Shown here in pieces: positions 50,101-58,570 of a stretch of DNA of 64,000 nt. The notes below the pieces were generated by a model, which was not told the origin of the DNA, searched no databases, and saw only the letters and a program-made list of their open reading frames with translations. The position numbers and the translations under genes were made by a program. Origin of the DNA: Brevibacterium pigmentatum (GTDB lineage Bacteria; Actinomycetota; Actinomycetes; Actinomycetales; Brevibacteriaceae). The stretch spans positions 2,976,001 to 3,040,000 of the forward strand of contig NZ_CP050153.1 in NCBI RefSeq assembly GCF_011617465.1, read 5' to 3'. The stretch's first letter is position 1. The number at the start of each line of letters is the position of its first letter.

Positions 50101-51372
50101 TCAGAGATCATCCACCGACTTGGAGTCGGACTGTCTCCCACCGGCCCGCTTCTCACTCTTGTCGATGAGGTGGGCTCCGACGAGGTCCCCGGTGATATTG
50201 ATCATCGTCGCCCCCATCCCGAGCAGGACGTCTACACCGGCGACCAGTGCGACGGTCTCGAGCGGGAGACCGGCTTGCTGCAGCAGTATCGTCAATCCGA
50301 TGAGCCCGGCGCCCGGCACTCCTGCGGTGCCGATCGAGACGAACGTGGCTGTGAGGACGATCGCGCCGAGTTCGAGCACGGTCAGGTCATGGCCGGCGAT
50401 ATTGGCAGCCAGCACCACCGACGCCCCCAGGCGGATGACAGCCCCGTCCATGTTGATGGTCGCGCCCAAAGGGATGACGAAGCCTGCGACCTCTTGGAGG
50501 ATGCCTGCTTTCCTCGTAGCCTCCAGCGACACAGGGATCGTCCCGGAACTGCTCTGAGTCGTGAACGCCGTGGCCATCGGCGCACCGGCGACGCGGAAGA
50601 ACCCGCCGACCGGAATCCGGTTGAACAGCAGCAGCGGAATATAGATGAGGAGGATCTGCGCGGCCAAGCCGGCGTAGACGACGCCGGCCAGTTTGCCCAG
50701 TGCCGCCAGCGCATCGAGTCCTTGGCTGCCGATATCGCTCGCCACCAGGGCAGCGATACCGAACGGCGCGAATTGGAGGATCCCTGCGAGGATGCGGAAC
50801 GTCATCTCCTCGGCCGCGAGCACGAGGTCGTACAAGAGCTTCCCGAAACCGCAGATCGTCGAATCGGATGATCGGCGCATACCTGCCATCGTGATGCCGA
50901 CGACTATGGCCACGAAGATCAGAGCGAGGATGTTGCCGTCAACCAGAGCCTTGAAGATGTTCTCGGGGAATACGCCGACGAGCTGATCGACGAATGAAGG
51001 TGCCTCGGGTGTCTCTGCGCCATTGTCAGGACGCTGGAGCCCCGTCCCCGGATTGACCAGAAGCGCCAGTGACAGACTGATGACGACGGCGGCGATCGTC
51101 GTGAGGATATAGAAGGCGAAGGTCTTGAAAGCGACCCTGACGAGGTTTCCGGAGCGGGTGCTGTTGACCGCGTGGATCAGCGTCACCATGATGATCGGGA
51201 TGACGATCAGTTGGAGGAGGTTGAGCAGGATGTCACCGATCGGTGACAGCACCTGTGCCTTCTCTCCGAAGACGAATGCAACGAACAGTCCCAGAACGAA
51301 ACCGGCCGTCATCTTCAAGAAGAGAGCTGTATCCCGGTAGCGGCGCCAGATGCGGAGGAAGATTCGTGACAT
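50101..51372 (-). CDS. Dicarboxylate/amino acid:cation symporter (DAACS family)
   Basis: Secondary transporter, 423 residues from ATG 51372 (GGAG nine bases upstream). FLKMTAGFVLGLFVAFVFGE and LLNLLQLIVIPIIMVTLIHA open the fold. The serine-rich hairpin TTQSSSGTIPVSLEAT (about 275) and the NMDGAVIRLG block (about 310) are the family's substrate and cation site. AGVDVLLGMGATMINITGDL near the end is the second signature. Likely takes up C4-dicarboxylates or acidic amino acids with Na+ or H+. The long frame to 51624 extends into the corA leader and is rejected. Confidence 0.92.
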   Translation of the reverse strand: MSRIFLRIWRRYRDTALFLKMTAGFVLGLFVAFVFGEKAQVLSPIGDILLNLLQLIVIPIIMVTLIHAVNSTRSGNLVRVAFKTFAFYILTTIAAVVISLSLALLVNPGTGLQRPDNGAETPEAPSFVDQLVGVFPENIFKALVDGNILALIFVAIVVGITMAGMRRSSDSTICGFGKLLYDLVLAAEEMTFRILAGILQFAPFGIAALVASDIGSQGLDALAALGKLAGVVYAGLAAQILLIYIPLLLFNRIPVGGFFRVAGAPMATAFTTQSSSGTIPVSLEATRKAGILQEVAGFVIPLGATINMDGAVIRLGASVVLAANIAGHDLTVLELGAIVLTATFVSIGTAGVPGAGLIGLTILLQQAGLPLETVALVAGVDVLLGMGATMINITGDLVGAHLIDKSEKRAGGRQSDSKSVDDL

Positions 51373-51603
51373 GTTCTGCGTCTCCGTGCTCAAAGGTTCC
51401 TCGTGGAGGGCTTGCAGTCCGCGACGATGCCGACTGGTTGCCACTCTAACCCATCTGCGCACCGGCGCGGGCAGAGATCTTTCGCAGGCACCGCACCCGA
51501 TCTGAGAATCCGCCGATGAGGATTTCGCCTCCGTCGCGCTGCGTCCCAAAGCTGAAATGGGCGTGCAGTACCGTTGAAGGGCTGTCAGAGGAAAGGGAGC
51601 ACA

Positions 51604-52728
51604 ATGGCCAGAGTCCACAAGCATAAGGCTGAGCGACCGTCACTGCGCAAGAGATCGGCGGTATCGACGACGGTCCCCGCGGAACCGATGCTCTTGAGCC
51701 GGCGGATCATCGACAGCGAACCGCAGGAGATGAGTGTGGTCCGGTCTTTCGCCGAGGCGCTGTCCGCACCTGAGCTGGACGACTCCGACCCGTCTGTTCC
51801 CGGTTCGATCACACAGGTCGTGATCCCCAGTTCTGCCCCCGAACTGCTGGCGGAGATTGCTTCAACATGGGACCTGCATCCTGTCCTCGTCGACGACCTC
51901 TTCCACGCGAACCAGCGAGCCAAGGTCGAGCGCTACGAAGATGTGCTCTTCGTCGTTCTGAAATCAGCTGTCTACATCGACGCGAAAGAAGAAGTCGAGT
52001 TCAGCGAGTTCCACCTGCTCATGAAGGACGATGTGCTCGTCATCATCTGTCAGGGAGACCGCTTCATCGACGGCACTCCGATTCCGGCGGATACAGATGG
52101 CGTCCGGGAGTACTTCACCGACGAGAGGCGAAGCTGGACGAAGGACCGCGAACTGCTCGCGCTTGGACCAGAAGCGCTCATCTACCGACTTCTCGACACC
52201 GCGGTCGATGGGTACTTCCCTGTTCTCGACGGTTTGCAGGACGACAAAGACGGGATCGAGAGACAGGTCTTCAGCGGCGATACTGCCGCGGCTGAGCGCA
52301 TCTATCTCCTCACCCAAGAGGTCATCGACGTCCTGCACAACTCCACCCACCTCAATCGGCTGACGCAGGCGCTAGGCAATGGAGCAGCCAAATACGCAAT
52401 TCCCGACGACCTTCGCGCCTATCTCGATGACGTGACGGATCACCTCACCAGAGTCCTTGCCGAAGCCGGAGAACTGCGCGAAGCCCTGTCGCAGATCCTC
52501 AACGTCAACTCCACTCTGGTCGCTCAACGTCAGAACGAGGACATGAAGAAGATCTCCGGCTGGGCGGCGATCCTCTTCGCCCCCACCCTCGTCGGCGCGA
52601 TCTACGGAATGAACTTCGACGATATGCCCGAACTCCATTGGGCTTTCGGCTACCCAATGGCATTGGGGCTCATGCTTGGGTTGGGCGTCGTCCTCTACAT
52701 CGTCTTCCGAGTCAAGAAGTGGATGTGA
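51604..52728 (+). CDS. corA: CorA-family magnesium transport protein
   Basis: Divalent-cation channel, 374 residues from ATG 51604 (GGGAG five bases upstream). It has a long cytoplasmic N-terminal funnel (ELLAEIASTWDLHPVLVDDL, SEFHLLMKDDVLVIICQGDR), long helices, and two C-terminal membrane segments. The signature YGMNF precedes the DDMPELHWAF loop and the last helix ends in FRVKKWM. It overlaps the convergent GT4 gene by 17 bases at the 3' end. Confidence 0.92.
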   Translation: MARVHKHKAERPSLRKRSAVSTTVPAEPMLLSRRIIDSEPQEMSVVRSFAEALSAPELDDSDPSVPGSITQVVIPSSAPELLAEIASTWDLHPVLVDDLFHANQRAKVERYEDVLFVVLKSAVYIDAKEEVEFSEFHLLMKDDVLVIICQGDRFIDGTPIPADTDGVREYFTDERRSWTKDRELLALGPEALIYRLLDTAVDGYFPVLDGLQDDKDGIERQVFSGDTAAAERIYLLTQEVIDVLHNSTHLNRLTQALGNGAAKYAIPDDLRAYLDDVTDHLTRVLAEAGELREALSQILNVNSTLVAQRQNEDMKKISGWAAILFAPTLVGAIYGMNFDDMPELHWAFGYPMALGLMLGLGVVLYIVFRVKKWM

Positions 52729-54574
52729 GAGCGGTCGAGATGATGCGACCGCTGAAGTTTCCATGCTTGGTCGAGTAGAGATGCAACTTATCTGAAGACG
52801 TGAAAGCTGAGTCTTCGTTGCAAGCAATACGCACTCTTTCGAAGCCTCGATCAAAGACGAGGTCGAGGGAGAAGTCGACATATCCGTCGGTGATCGGGCG
52901 CATTCGAGAATGTGGAATCTCGGCCGTGATCAGATCTTCGCACCGCTCGGCTTCGACTCGTCCGAAGAAGGTTCCAGTCCGCGACTTCCAGGAGACGAAC
53001 ATCTGCTTGGGCATGCTTTCCCGAATCGCAGAAATTCTCATTTCGATGGAGATTCCGTTCGAAGTCACTTCGGCGGTGTGAATCTCTGCGCGAGCGTTCT
53101 CGGTACGGACGATTGGGGCGAACGACTGTGCCGACAGCACCTCTCCCCACCGTCGGACGATGGGATCGTGAAAGAAGTCCGCGGCCCGCGCGACGGCGTT
53201 TCGGCGCATCGTCGTAACCTCGCCCTCTGACAGCGACAGGAATGTCGAGATTGCAGCGGACAGTCCTTTGACGTCGCCAGGTGCGACGAGGAATCCGCTG
53301 ACCCCGTGTTCGATGATGTCTGCGGGGCCGAAGTCCACCGCATAGCAGATGGGGATGCACCCGGCCGACATGCTTTCCAACACCACCAGCCCTTGGCCTT
53401 CGAATCGACTCGTCAAGAGACTGAACGAGCTGGAGAGAAAGTTCGACTTCGCTCCATCCACGTGGCCGTGCAGTCTGACGCGGTCGACTGCGTCTTTGCT
53501 CTCGATGAGCTCGGTGAGCATCGGTCTGTCTTCGCCGTCTCCGAACACGTCGAGTGTCACCTGTTGATCATTGGCTGCGACGTCCGCAATGGCTGCGATC
53601 GCATCTTCCACGCGTTTCTGAGGAGACAGACGAGCAATCATGGAACCTTTATGGCGAGGCCGTGGTCGGTCGGGGTCTCCATGCAGATCGTCCGTCAGGT
53701 TCGACACTGTCGTGAGCTTTCCAGCTGACAGGTCCAGCCTCTCCATTGCGTATCTCTGCGAATCGGTGAGCGTGGTCGTCACATCGAAGGCGTCAAGATG
53801 GCGAAGGTAACCGAATTTCTCTTCAGCCAACGCCCCTGTGGCCTCATCATCCGCATCGGCAAGAAAGTGATTGTGATTGACCATGCAGAGAACCACATTG
53901 TCGCGCCGATACTCGTGGATGAAATTGCCGACGAAGGCCGAGTCACAGATGAGGTAAGCAGGTTTATCCCCGATGACGACGTCGAGCCATGCCTGATAGA
54001 ACTCTCGCGCCGTTGACCATTGCGCGATCACATTCTGCTCACGGTCGGACAGCGTGATCCGGCGACCGCCTCGGCGTCCGGCCTTCTTCATGTCCTGACG
54101 ATCAATGACAAGCAGATGCCCGCGATCATGGTATCTGTCAGCCTGGAGCAGTCTTCCTTCGGAATCTTTCCTCAGTTCAGTCCATTCCTGACCGGTCCGA
54201 TCCAGGACATCATCAGCCGCTGATGGATCGGGTTCGATCGTGCCGATCATTCGCCGCAATTTCCGGTCGGACCACGTTGTGAGGTCCTGCCACAGGTTGC
54301 GGATCTTCACCCTGCGATCGATGGCCCCGGCTTCACGGAGCTCGCGCTCCCGGTCAAGGCCTTTCATCTCCGGACTCAGAGTCAGAATCTCCACGTGCCG
54401 GTTGTCGAGTCGAGCGAAAGCGGAGCTTCGCTCGAGCGCGACCGTGGTCATGCCTCCGTAGTCATAGCCGATTGTCCAGGTCAGGGTGAAGTAATTGCCT
54501 TCGGGCAGGAGACCACGATGAGGGAAGCGGTGGGGATGAGAGCGCCTCGGAGATGCTTTGGGGATGCTGTTCAC
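52712..54574 (-). CDS. GT4 glycosyltransferase with wall-polymer C-terminal module (outlying paralogue)
   Basis: 620 residues, the same architecture as the genes at 15387 and 19151: FTLTWTIGYDYGGMTTVALE at the start, KIRNLWQDLTTW, ADRYHDRGHLLVIDRQDMKK in the insert, IARLSPQKRVEDAIAAIADV, EX7E as EGQGLVVLE and GCIPICYAVDFGPADIIEHG. The last 115 residues are the shared module (MFVSWKSRTGTFFGRVEAER to LYSTKHGNFSGRII). It lies more than 20 kb from the main locus, next to corA. No ribosome site precedes GTG 54574; TAATAT (54587-54582) ends seven bases upstream, so a leaderless transcript is likely. Confidence 0.82.
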   Translation of the reverse strand: MNSIPKASPRRSHPHRFPHRGLLPEGNYFTLTWTIGYDYGGMTTVALERSSAFARLDNRHVEILTLSPEMKGLDRERELREAGAIDRRVKIRNLWQDLTTWSDRKLRRMIGTIEPDPSAADDVLDRTGQEWTELRKDSEGRLLQADRYHDRGHLLVIDRQDMKKAGRRGGRRITLSDREQNVIAQWSTAREFYQAWLDVVIGDKPAYLICDSAFVGNFIHEYRRDNVVLCMVNHNHFLADADDEATGALAEEKFGYLRHLDAFDVTTTLTDSQRYAMERLDLSAGKLTTVSNLTDDLHGDPDRPRPRHKGSMIARLSPQKRVEDAIAAIADVAANDQQVTLDVFGDGEDRPMLTELIESKDAVDRVRLHGHVDGAKSNFLSSSFSLLTSRFEGQGLVVLESMSAGCIPICYAVDFGPADIIEHGVSGFLVAPGDVKGLSAAISTFLSLSEGEVTTMRRNAVARAADFFHDPIVRRWGEVLSAQSFAPIVRTENARAEIHTAEVTSNGISIEMRISAIRESMPKQMFVSWKSRTGTFFGRVEAERCEDLITAEIPHSRMRPITDGYVDFSLDLVFDRGFERVRIACNEDSAFTSSDKLHLYSTKHGNFSGRIISTALTSTS

Positions 54575-54685
54575 TACAGAAATATTAGTCGAGCGTGACA
54601 GCCCCGACCGTCGACACACCACAACTGATAGGTGATATGCATTTCACGAGGCACCTTTGCGCATTCGGCTGCACAGGGCCGTTCA

Positions 54686-55579
54686 CTATGCGGACGGCCG
54701 GTCGAAGAACAGTCTGCGTTCCCTGACGAGGATGATCACAGAGAGGACGAGCATCAGGCCGGTCTGAATGATCTTCGAGTCCGGGGCGGTCATGAAGATC
54801 TCAGCGGACATATTCGCCGAGGCGTGGAAGATCACCGGGACGAGGATGCTGCGTCCGCACCGAAAATACAGCCAGTTCATCACGAGCACGAACGCCACCA
54901 TCGAGACCGGGAAGTTCAAGGTCTGCAGCACACCTGATTCGACGACCTCGTTCTGGTAGTAGCCGTCGATGAACGACAGCGGCACATGCCACAGCGCCCA
55001 GATGAGGGTGAAGAGCATCGACGCCGAGAACACCCGCATCTTCCTCACCAAGGTGTCGGTGCCATAGCTGTGCCAGGCGAGCTCTTCGATGACGGCGGCC
55101 CCGATGAGCGTCACCCAGACCGGCATCAGCCCCGTGGAGAAGGTGAACCCTCCCCGCAATCTGAACTGACCTGGGTCGTAGCCGAAGAAGAGAGACAGCC
55201 CTTGAGCTGCCATCAGGGTCACAGGAACCAGGAACACCGCCGCGACAAGGAACGGCCACCGTGCAGAACTCGGCCACTTCAGCCTGTTGACGATGTCGGC
55301 TCGCAGCTCCGGCCGGTGCCGGACAAGAGCGAAGACCACGGCAAGAGGGGCGAACAGCCCCGCCAATGACAGCGCCAGGGTCGCGACGAGCACGGTCTGA
55401 TTCTGCTCCGGCAGATGACTGAGGTAGGCGGCCGCGAACCAGAACGCCCACGGCAGCACTGTCGCCCACACATAGAACGCAACCGGGCGATCATATCTGT
55501 GCAGAATCTCTTCATCCTGGCGACCCCGTGTGGTGGCGGGATCGGCCGGAACGCTGCCGAGAGCGGGGTCGGTCACCAT
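54686..55579 (-). CDS. CPBP-family intramembrane metalloprotease
   Basis: 297 residues from ATG 55579, with eight or so hydrophobic segments. CPBP/Abi motifs are present in order: IGAAVIEELAWHSYGTDTL (motif 1, paired Glu), LFTLIWALWHVPLSF (motif 2, His) and VIFHASANMSAE (motif 3, His-x3-Asn). Such proteins cleave substrates in the membrane or serve bacteriocin immunity. A TATTCT box ends seven bases before the ATG and no ribosome site is seen, so the message is probably leaderless. The frame continues to 55693 but without a better start. Confidence 0.86.
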   Translation of the reverse strand: MVTDPALGSVPADPATTRGRQDEEILHRYDRPVAFYVWATVLPWAFWFAAAYLSHLPEQNQTVLVATLALSLAGLFAPLAVVFALVRHRPELRADIVNRLKWPSSARWPFLVAAVFLVPVTLMAAQGLSLFFGYDPGQFRLRGGFTFSTGLMPVWVTLIGAAVIEELAWHSYGTDTLVRKMRVFSASMLFTLIWALWHVPLSFIDGYYQNEVVESGVLQTLNFPVSMVAFVLVMNWLYFRCGRSILVPVIFHASANMSAEIFMTAPDSKIIQTGLMLVLSVIILVRERRLFFDRPSA

Positions 55580-55775
55580 AGCGCAAAGAATAGAGTCCGG
55601 TCGGGGGCGATACCAGGGATGCACGTTCCTCACCACGATGTCCGCGAACGCGGACGGACGGCAGTGGGCGGCCGCCTCGGCGAGGTCATTCATTTCCCAC
55701 CCGTTCGTCCACTCTGCCGATGACGTTCACAGCACCTTTGCCGCACGGTCGCCTGCGCTTCGTAGCGTCGCAGAC

Positions 55776-56651
55776 GTGAATACACAGAGAGAGACATCCA
55801 CACGCACCCGTCCGTTCACGATTCTCGCCACTGCCGTTCTCGCGGCTTCGGCCACCTTCGGTGCCGGCCTCGCGCCCGCGGCCGCCACCGGGCTCGGATC
55901 CGCCGGTGAAGCACCGGGACTCGGCTCCCCCAGCGATTTCACCGCCCCCGACAAGGTCGACGACATCGAATTCCCGACGACGATCTCCCACCGAGGCGGC
56001 GCCAACCTCTACCCGGAAGAATCCATGGAAGGATTCACCGCCTCGGCGAAGGACGGATTCCTCCCCGAGATGGACATCCAGTTCCTCGAAGACGGCACCC
56101 CCGTCCTCATCCACGACGACACCGCAGACCGCACCCTCAACGGCGCGACCGGACCCATCCGGGACCTCAGCCGTGAGGAATGGGACTCGGCCACGATCAA
56201 GCACCCGGCCGGCGGAGAGGAAGCCGCCACCGTCACCCTCGACGAACTCCTCGACGAAATGGGCGGCGAGGTCGTCCTGGTTCCCGAGATCAAGCCCGGG
56301 GCCACCCCCGAGGAGGTCGACCGGGTTCTCGACGAATTCGACGAACGCGGACTCAAGGACTCCCTCGTCGTCCAGTCCTTCGACTTCGAAGCGGCGAAGA
56401 CGATCGCCGACCGCGGATACACCTCGCTCTACCTCATGGGCTCGACCATGCCGAAGGAATCACCGGCCGAGATCCAGGACGCCGGAATCGAATGGGTGGG
56501 ACCGAGCAAGAACCTGCCGACGAACAAGATGCGCGAACTCGACAAGGCCGGCTTCCACGTCGCCCCGTACACGCTCGAGACTTCGAAGGACGGGCAGCGC
56601 CTGCCCGGGTTCATCGACGGCTACTTCACCGACGACGCCTGGACTGACTGA
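55776..56651 (+). CDS. Secreted glycerophosphodiester phosphodiesterase
   Basis: 291 residues from GTG 55776. A Sec signal peptide (FTILATAVLAASATFGAGLA, cleavage likely after PAAA) precedes a GDPD TIM barrel. The first catalytic block is ISHRGGANLYPEESMEGF; the metal ligands are in FLPEMDIQFLEDGTPVLIHD, where the Glu, Asp and His align with the GlpQ active site. VVLVPEIKPG carries the third acidic ligand. It hydrolyses glycerophosphodiesters outside the cell to glycerol 3-phosphate. In an organism with glycerol teichoic acids it could also trim or recycle wall polymer. Confidence 0.9.
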   Translation: MNTQRETSTRTRPFTILATAVLAASATFGAGLAPAAATGLGSAGEAPGLGSPSDFTAPDKVDDIEFPTTISHRGGANLYPEESMEGFTASAKDGFLPEMDIQFLEDGTPVLIHDDTADRTLNGATGPIRDLSREEWDSATIKHPAGGEEAATVTLDELLDEMGGEVVLVPEIKPGATPEEVDRVLDEFDERGLKDSLVVQSFDFEAAKTIADRGYTSLYLMGSTMPKESPAEIQDAGIEWVGPSKNLPTNKMRELDKAGFHVAPYTLETSKDGQRLPGFIDGYFTDDAWTD

Positions 56652-56742
56652 GTTCCTCGCACCGATGATCGAACAGCGGGATCCGGGAAAGGGTCGGAAA
56701 ATCACCGCCGCGAGTGCCCGCGACGTTGAGTAGACTGCACGA

Positions 56743-57504
56743 ATGGAGCCTCTCGAACGCGGCACCCCGATCCCGGACCCGCTGACACCCTATCTCGAGG
56801 TCGACCGCACCCAGCCGCGGCACGAATGCTGGGTGACCGGTCACATGGTCGCCGGTCTCGACGGAACCGCTGCCATTCACGGACGCGTCGGTGCTCTGTC
56901 GACAGAACCCGATCAGGACCTGTTCCGACGGATGCGACAGATCGCCGATGTCGTCATGGTCGGCGCGCAGACGGTTCGCAGCGAAGGCTACGCTCCGATG
57001 CGGCTGAGCGAGTCCGCCCGAGCGCAGCGTCGAACACGGGGACAGTCCGAGATGCCACCAGTGGCGGTCGTCAGTCGCAGCCTCGACCTCGACTGGTCGT
57101 CACAGGTCTTCACCGCAGCACCCGAGCACGCGCGCACCATCGTCATCACGTGTGCCAAGGCCGACCCGCAGCGGCTGGCGGCCGCCGAACAGGCGGCCAC
57201 GGTCATCATCGCAGGTGTTGACCGTGTCGAACCAGTGGAGGCTCTGCAGGCTCTCGCCGGGCTCGGCTACCAGGTCGTGCTCTGCGAAGGCGGACCCCGG
57301 TGGCTCGGGGAGCTCGTCGCAGCGGACCGACTCGACGAACTGTGCCTGTCGATCTCACCGATGATGGGTGGTGATCCGCTGCCGGTGAGCATTGCGCCGC
57401 CCGGTGCCGGGATCGCACAGTTCTCGTTGAAGTCGACGATGGTCGCCGATGACACCCTCTTCCTCCGCTACGAGGCGAAACCGCCTGACGGAAACGGCTC
57501 ATGA
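56743..57504 (+). CDS. RibD C-terminal/dihydrofolate-reductase-like reductase
   Basis: 253 residues. WVTGHMVAGLDGTAAIHGRV, then DLFRRMRQIADVVMVGAQTV and RSEGYAPMR match the pyrimidine reductase (RibD-C) fold with the NADPH pocket. YQVVLCEGGPRWLGELVAAD near 180 is the conserved GGP block and DELCLSISPMMGGDPLPVS the C-terminal signature. Stand-alone members are common in actinobacteria and their substrates are mostly undefined. A TAGACT box ends six bases before the ATG, again a leaderless design. Its stop overlaps the flavin reductase start by four bases, so the two probably work together. Confidence 0.85.
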   Translation: MEPLERGTPIPDPLTPYLEVDRTQPRHECWVTGHMVAGLDGTAAIHGRVGALSTEPDQDLFRRMRQIADVVMVGAQTVRSEGYAPMRLSESARAQRRTRGQSEMPPVAVVSRSLDLDWSSQVFTAAPEHARTIVITCAKADPQRLAAAEQAATVIIAGVDRVEPVEALQALAGLGYQVVLCEGGPRWLGELVAADRLDELCLSISPMMGGDPLPVSIAPPGAGIAQFSLKSTMVADDTLFLRYEAKPPDGNGS

Positions 57505-58004
57505 ACACCATCGAGGCCCTCATGGGATCGGTCGATTCCCCACTCATCGTCGTCACAACCTCGGCGGAGGGCGAACGGGCCGGCTGTCTGGTCGGATTCC
57601 ATTCGCAGGCGAGCATCGATCCGGAGCATTACTGCTTCTGGCTGTCGAAGGCCAATCACACCTACCGGGTGGCGCTGCGTTCCGAGCGTTTCGCCGTCCA
57701 TTTCCCTACCACCGGGGACAGTGAGCTGGCCCGGTTCTTCGGGTCGCGCTCCGGATCGGAGACGGACAAGTTCGCCGGTCTTGACTTCACCGTCACCGAG
57801 GATGGGGTGCCCTTGCTCGCGGACCTGCCGAATCGCCTCATCGTCGAACGCATCACGATGCTCGACGACGGAGGCGATCACGTCTGCCTCACGGCCCGTG
57901 TGCTTGCGACCGAGACGAAGGGCGGCTTCGCGTCGCTGCGCCCTTCACAACTGGGAGACCTCAGCCCCGGGCACAGCGCCGAGGAACGGGCGATCCGCCC
58001 GTAA
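57501..58004 (+). CDS. Flavin reductase-like FMN-binding protein
   Basis: 167 residues. TIEALMGSVDSPLIVVTTSA, GERAGCLVGFHSQASIDPEH, YCFWLSKANHTYRVALRSER and FAVHFPTTGDSELARFFGSR match the split-barrel flavin reductase domain (FMN-binding and the F-x-x-x-H region). Translationally coupled to the RibD-like reductase (ATGA overlap at 57501). May supply reduced flavin or act on a small quinone; no neighbouring oxygenase identifies a partner. Confidence 0.85.
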   Translation: MNTIEALMGSVDSPLIVVTTSAEGERAGCLVGFHSQASIDPEHYCFWLSKANHTYRVALRSERFAVHFPTTGDSELARFFGSRSGSETDKFAGLDFTVTEDGVPLLADLPNRLIVERITMLDDGGDHVCLTARVLATETKGGFASLRPSQLGDLSPGHSAEERAIRP

Positions 58005-58183
58005 GCCGACCGCGTGCCGATCTGCTGTCAGCGATGACGGAACAGACGATCAGACACACTTCCTCCACACGGTAACAAGAGACAGCGTGGTCGATAACCC
58101 CTGTCGTGGCCGAGATTCCATCCGTAGCGTGGATCATCTCAGCGGGAGCAGAAGCCCCGCAGAGCGCTAAGGAGATGATTACG

Positions 58184-58402
58184 ATGGCCACCGACATCAG
58201 CAGCCCGGTCAAGGACAAGAACTACAACCTCATCTGGGCGATCGAAGCGTCATTGAGCAATGTGTGGAAGCTCGAGACCTACGTCCAGGATGCTCGGGAA
58301 CAGGGCGATGAGGAACTCGCCGACTGGTTCAGGAAGATCCAGGAGAACAACCGTACGGCCGGCCAGCAAGGCAAGGAGATGCTTCTCCAACGTCTTCAAT
58401 GA
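58184..58402 (+). CDS. Small helical protein of unknown function (about 72 residues)
   Basis: MATDISSPVKDKNYNLIWAI, EASLSNVWKLETYVQDAREQ and GDEELADWFRKIQENNRTAG make up a compact, amphipathic-helical protein resembling small conserved actinobacterial proteins of unknown role. GGAG nine bases before ATG 58184; the ATG at 58175 is too close to that site. A strong hairpin terminator follows at once, supporting it as a genuine single-gene transcript. Confidence 0.75.
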   Translation: MATDISSPVKDKNYNLIWAIEASLSNVWKLETYVQDAREQGDEELADWFRKIQENNRTAGQQGKEMLLQRLQ

Positions 58403-58410
58403 CGTCTAGA

Positions 58411-58436
58411 CAGAGCCCCGGTTCGCCGGGGCTCTG
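58411..58436. terminator. UUCG-loop hairpin terminator
   Basis: CAGAGCCCCGG (58411-58421) and CCGGGGCTCTG (58426-58436) form a perfect 11-base stem around a TTCG loop, eight bases after the stop codon at 58402. There is no T run. Confidence 0.75.
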
Positions 58437-58570
58437 GTCTGTCCGGACCTGCGACAGGACCTTAGACGCCCCGAGGCACGAGTACCGAACAGACCCCCTT
58501 GTGGCCCGGAGGAACATCGGTACTGTTGAAGCTATGACGACAATGGCAGAGGCCATTCGGGGTCGATAGC

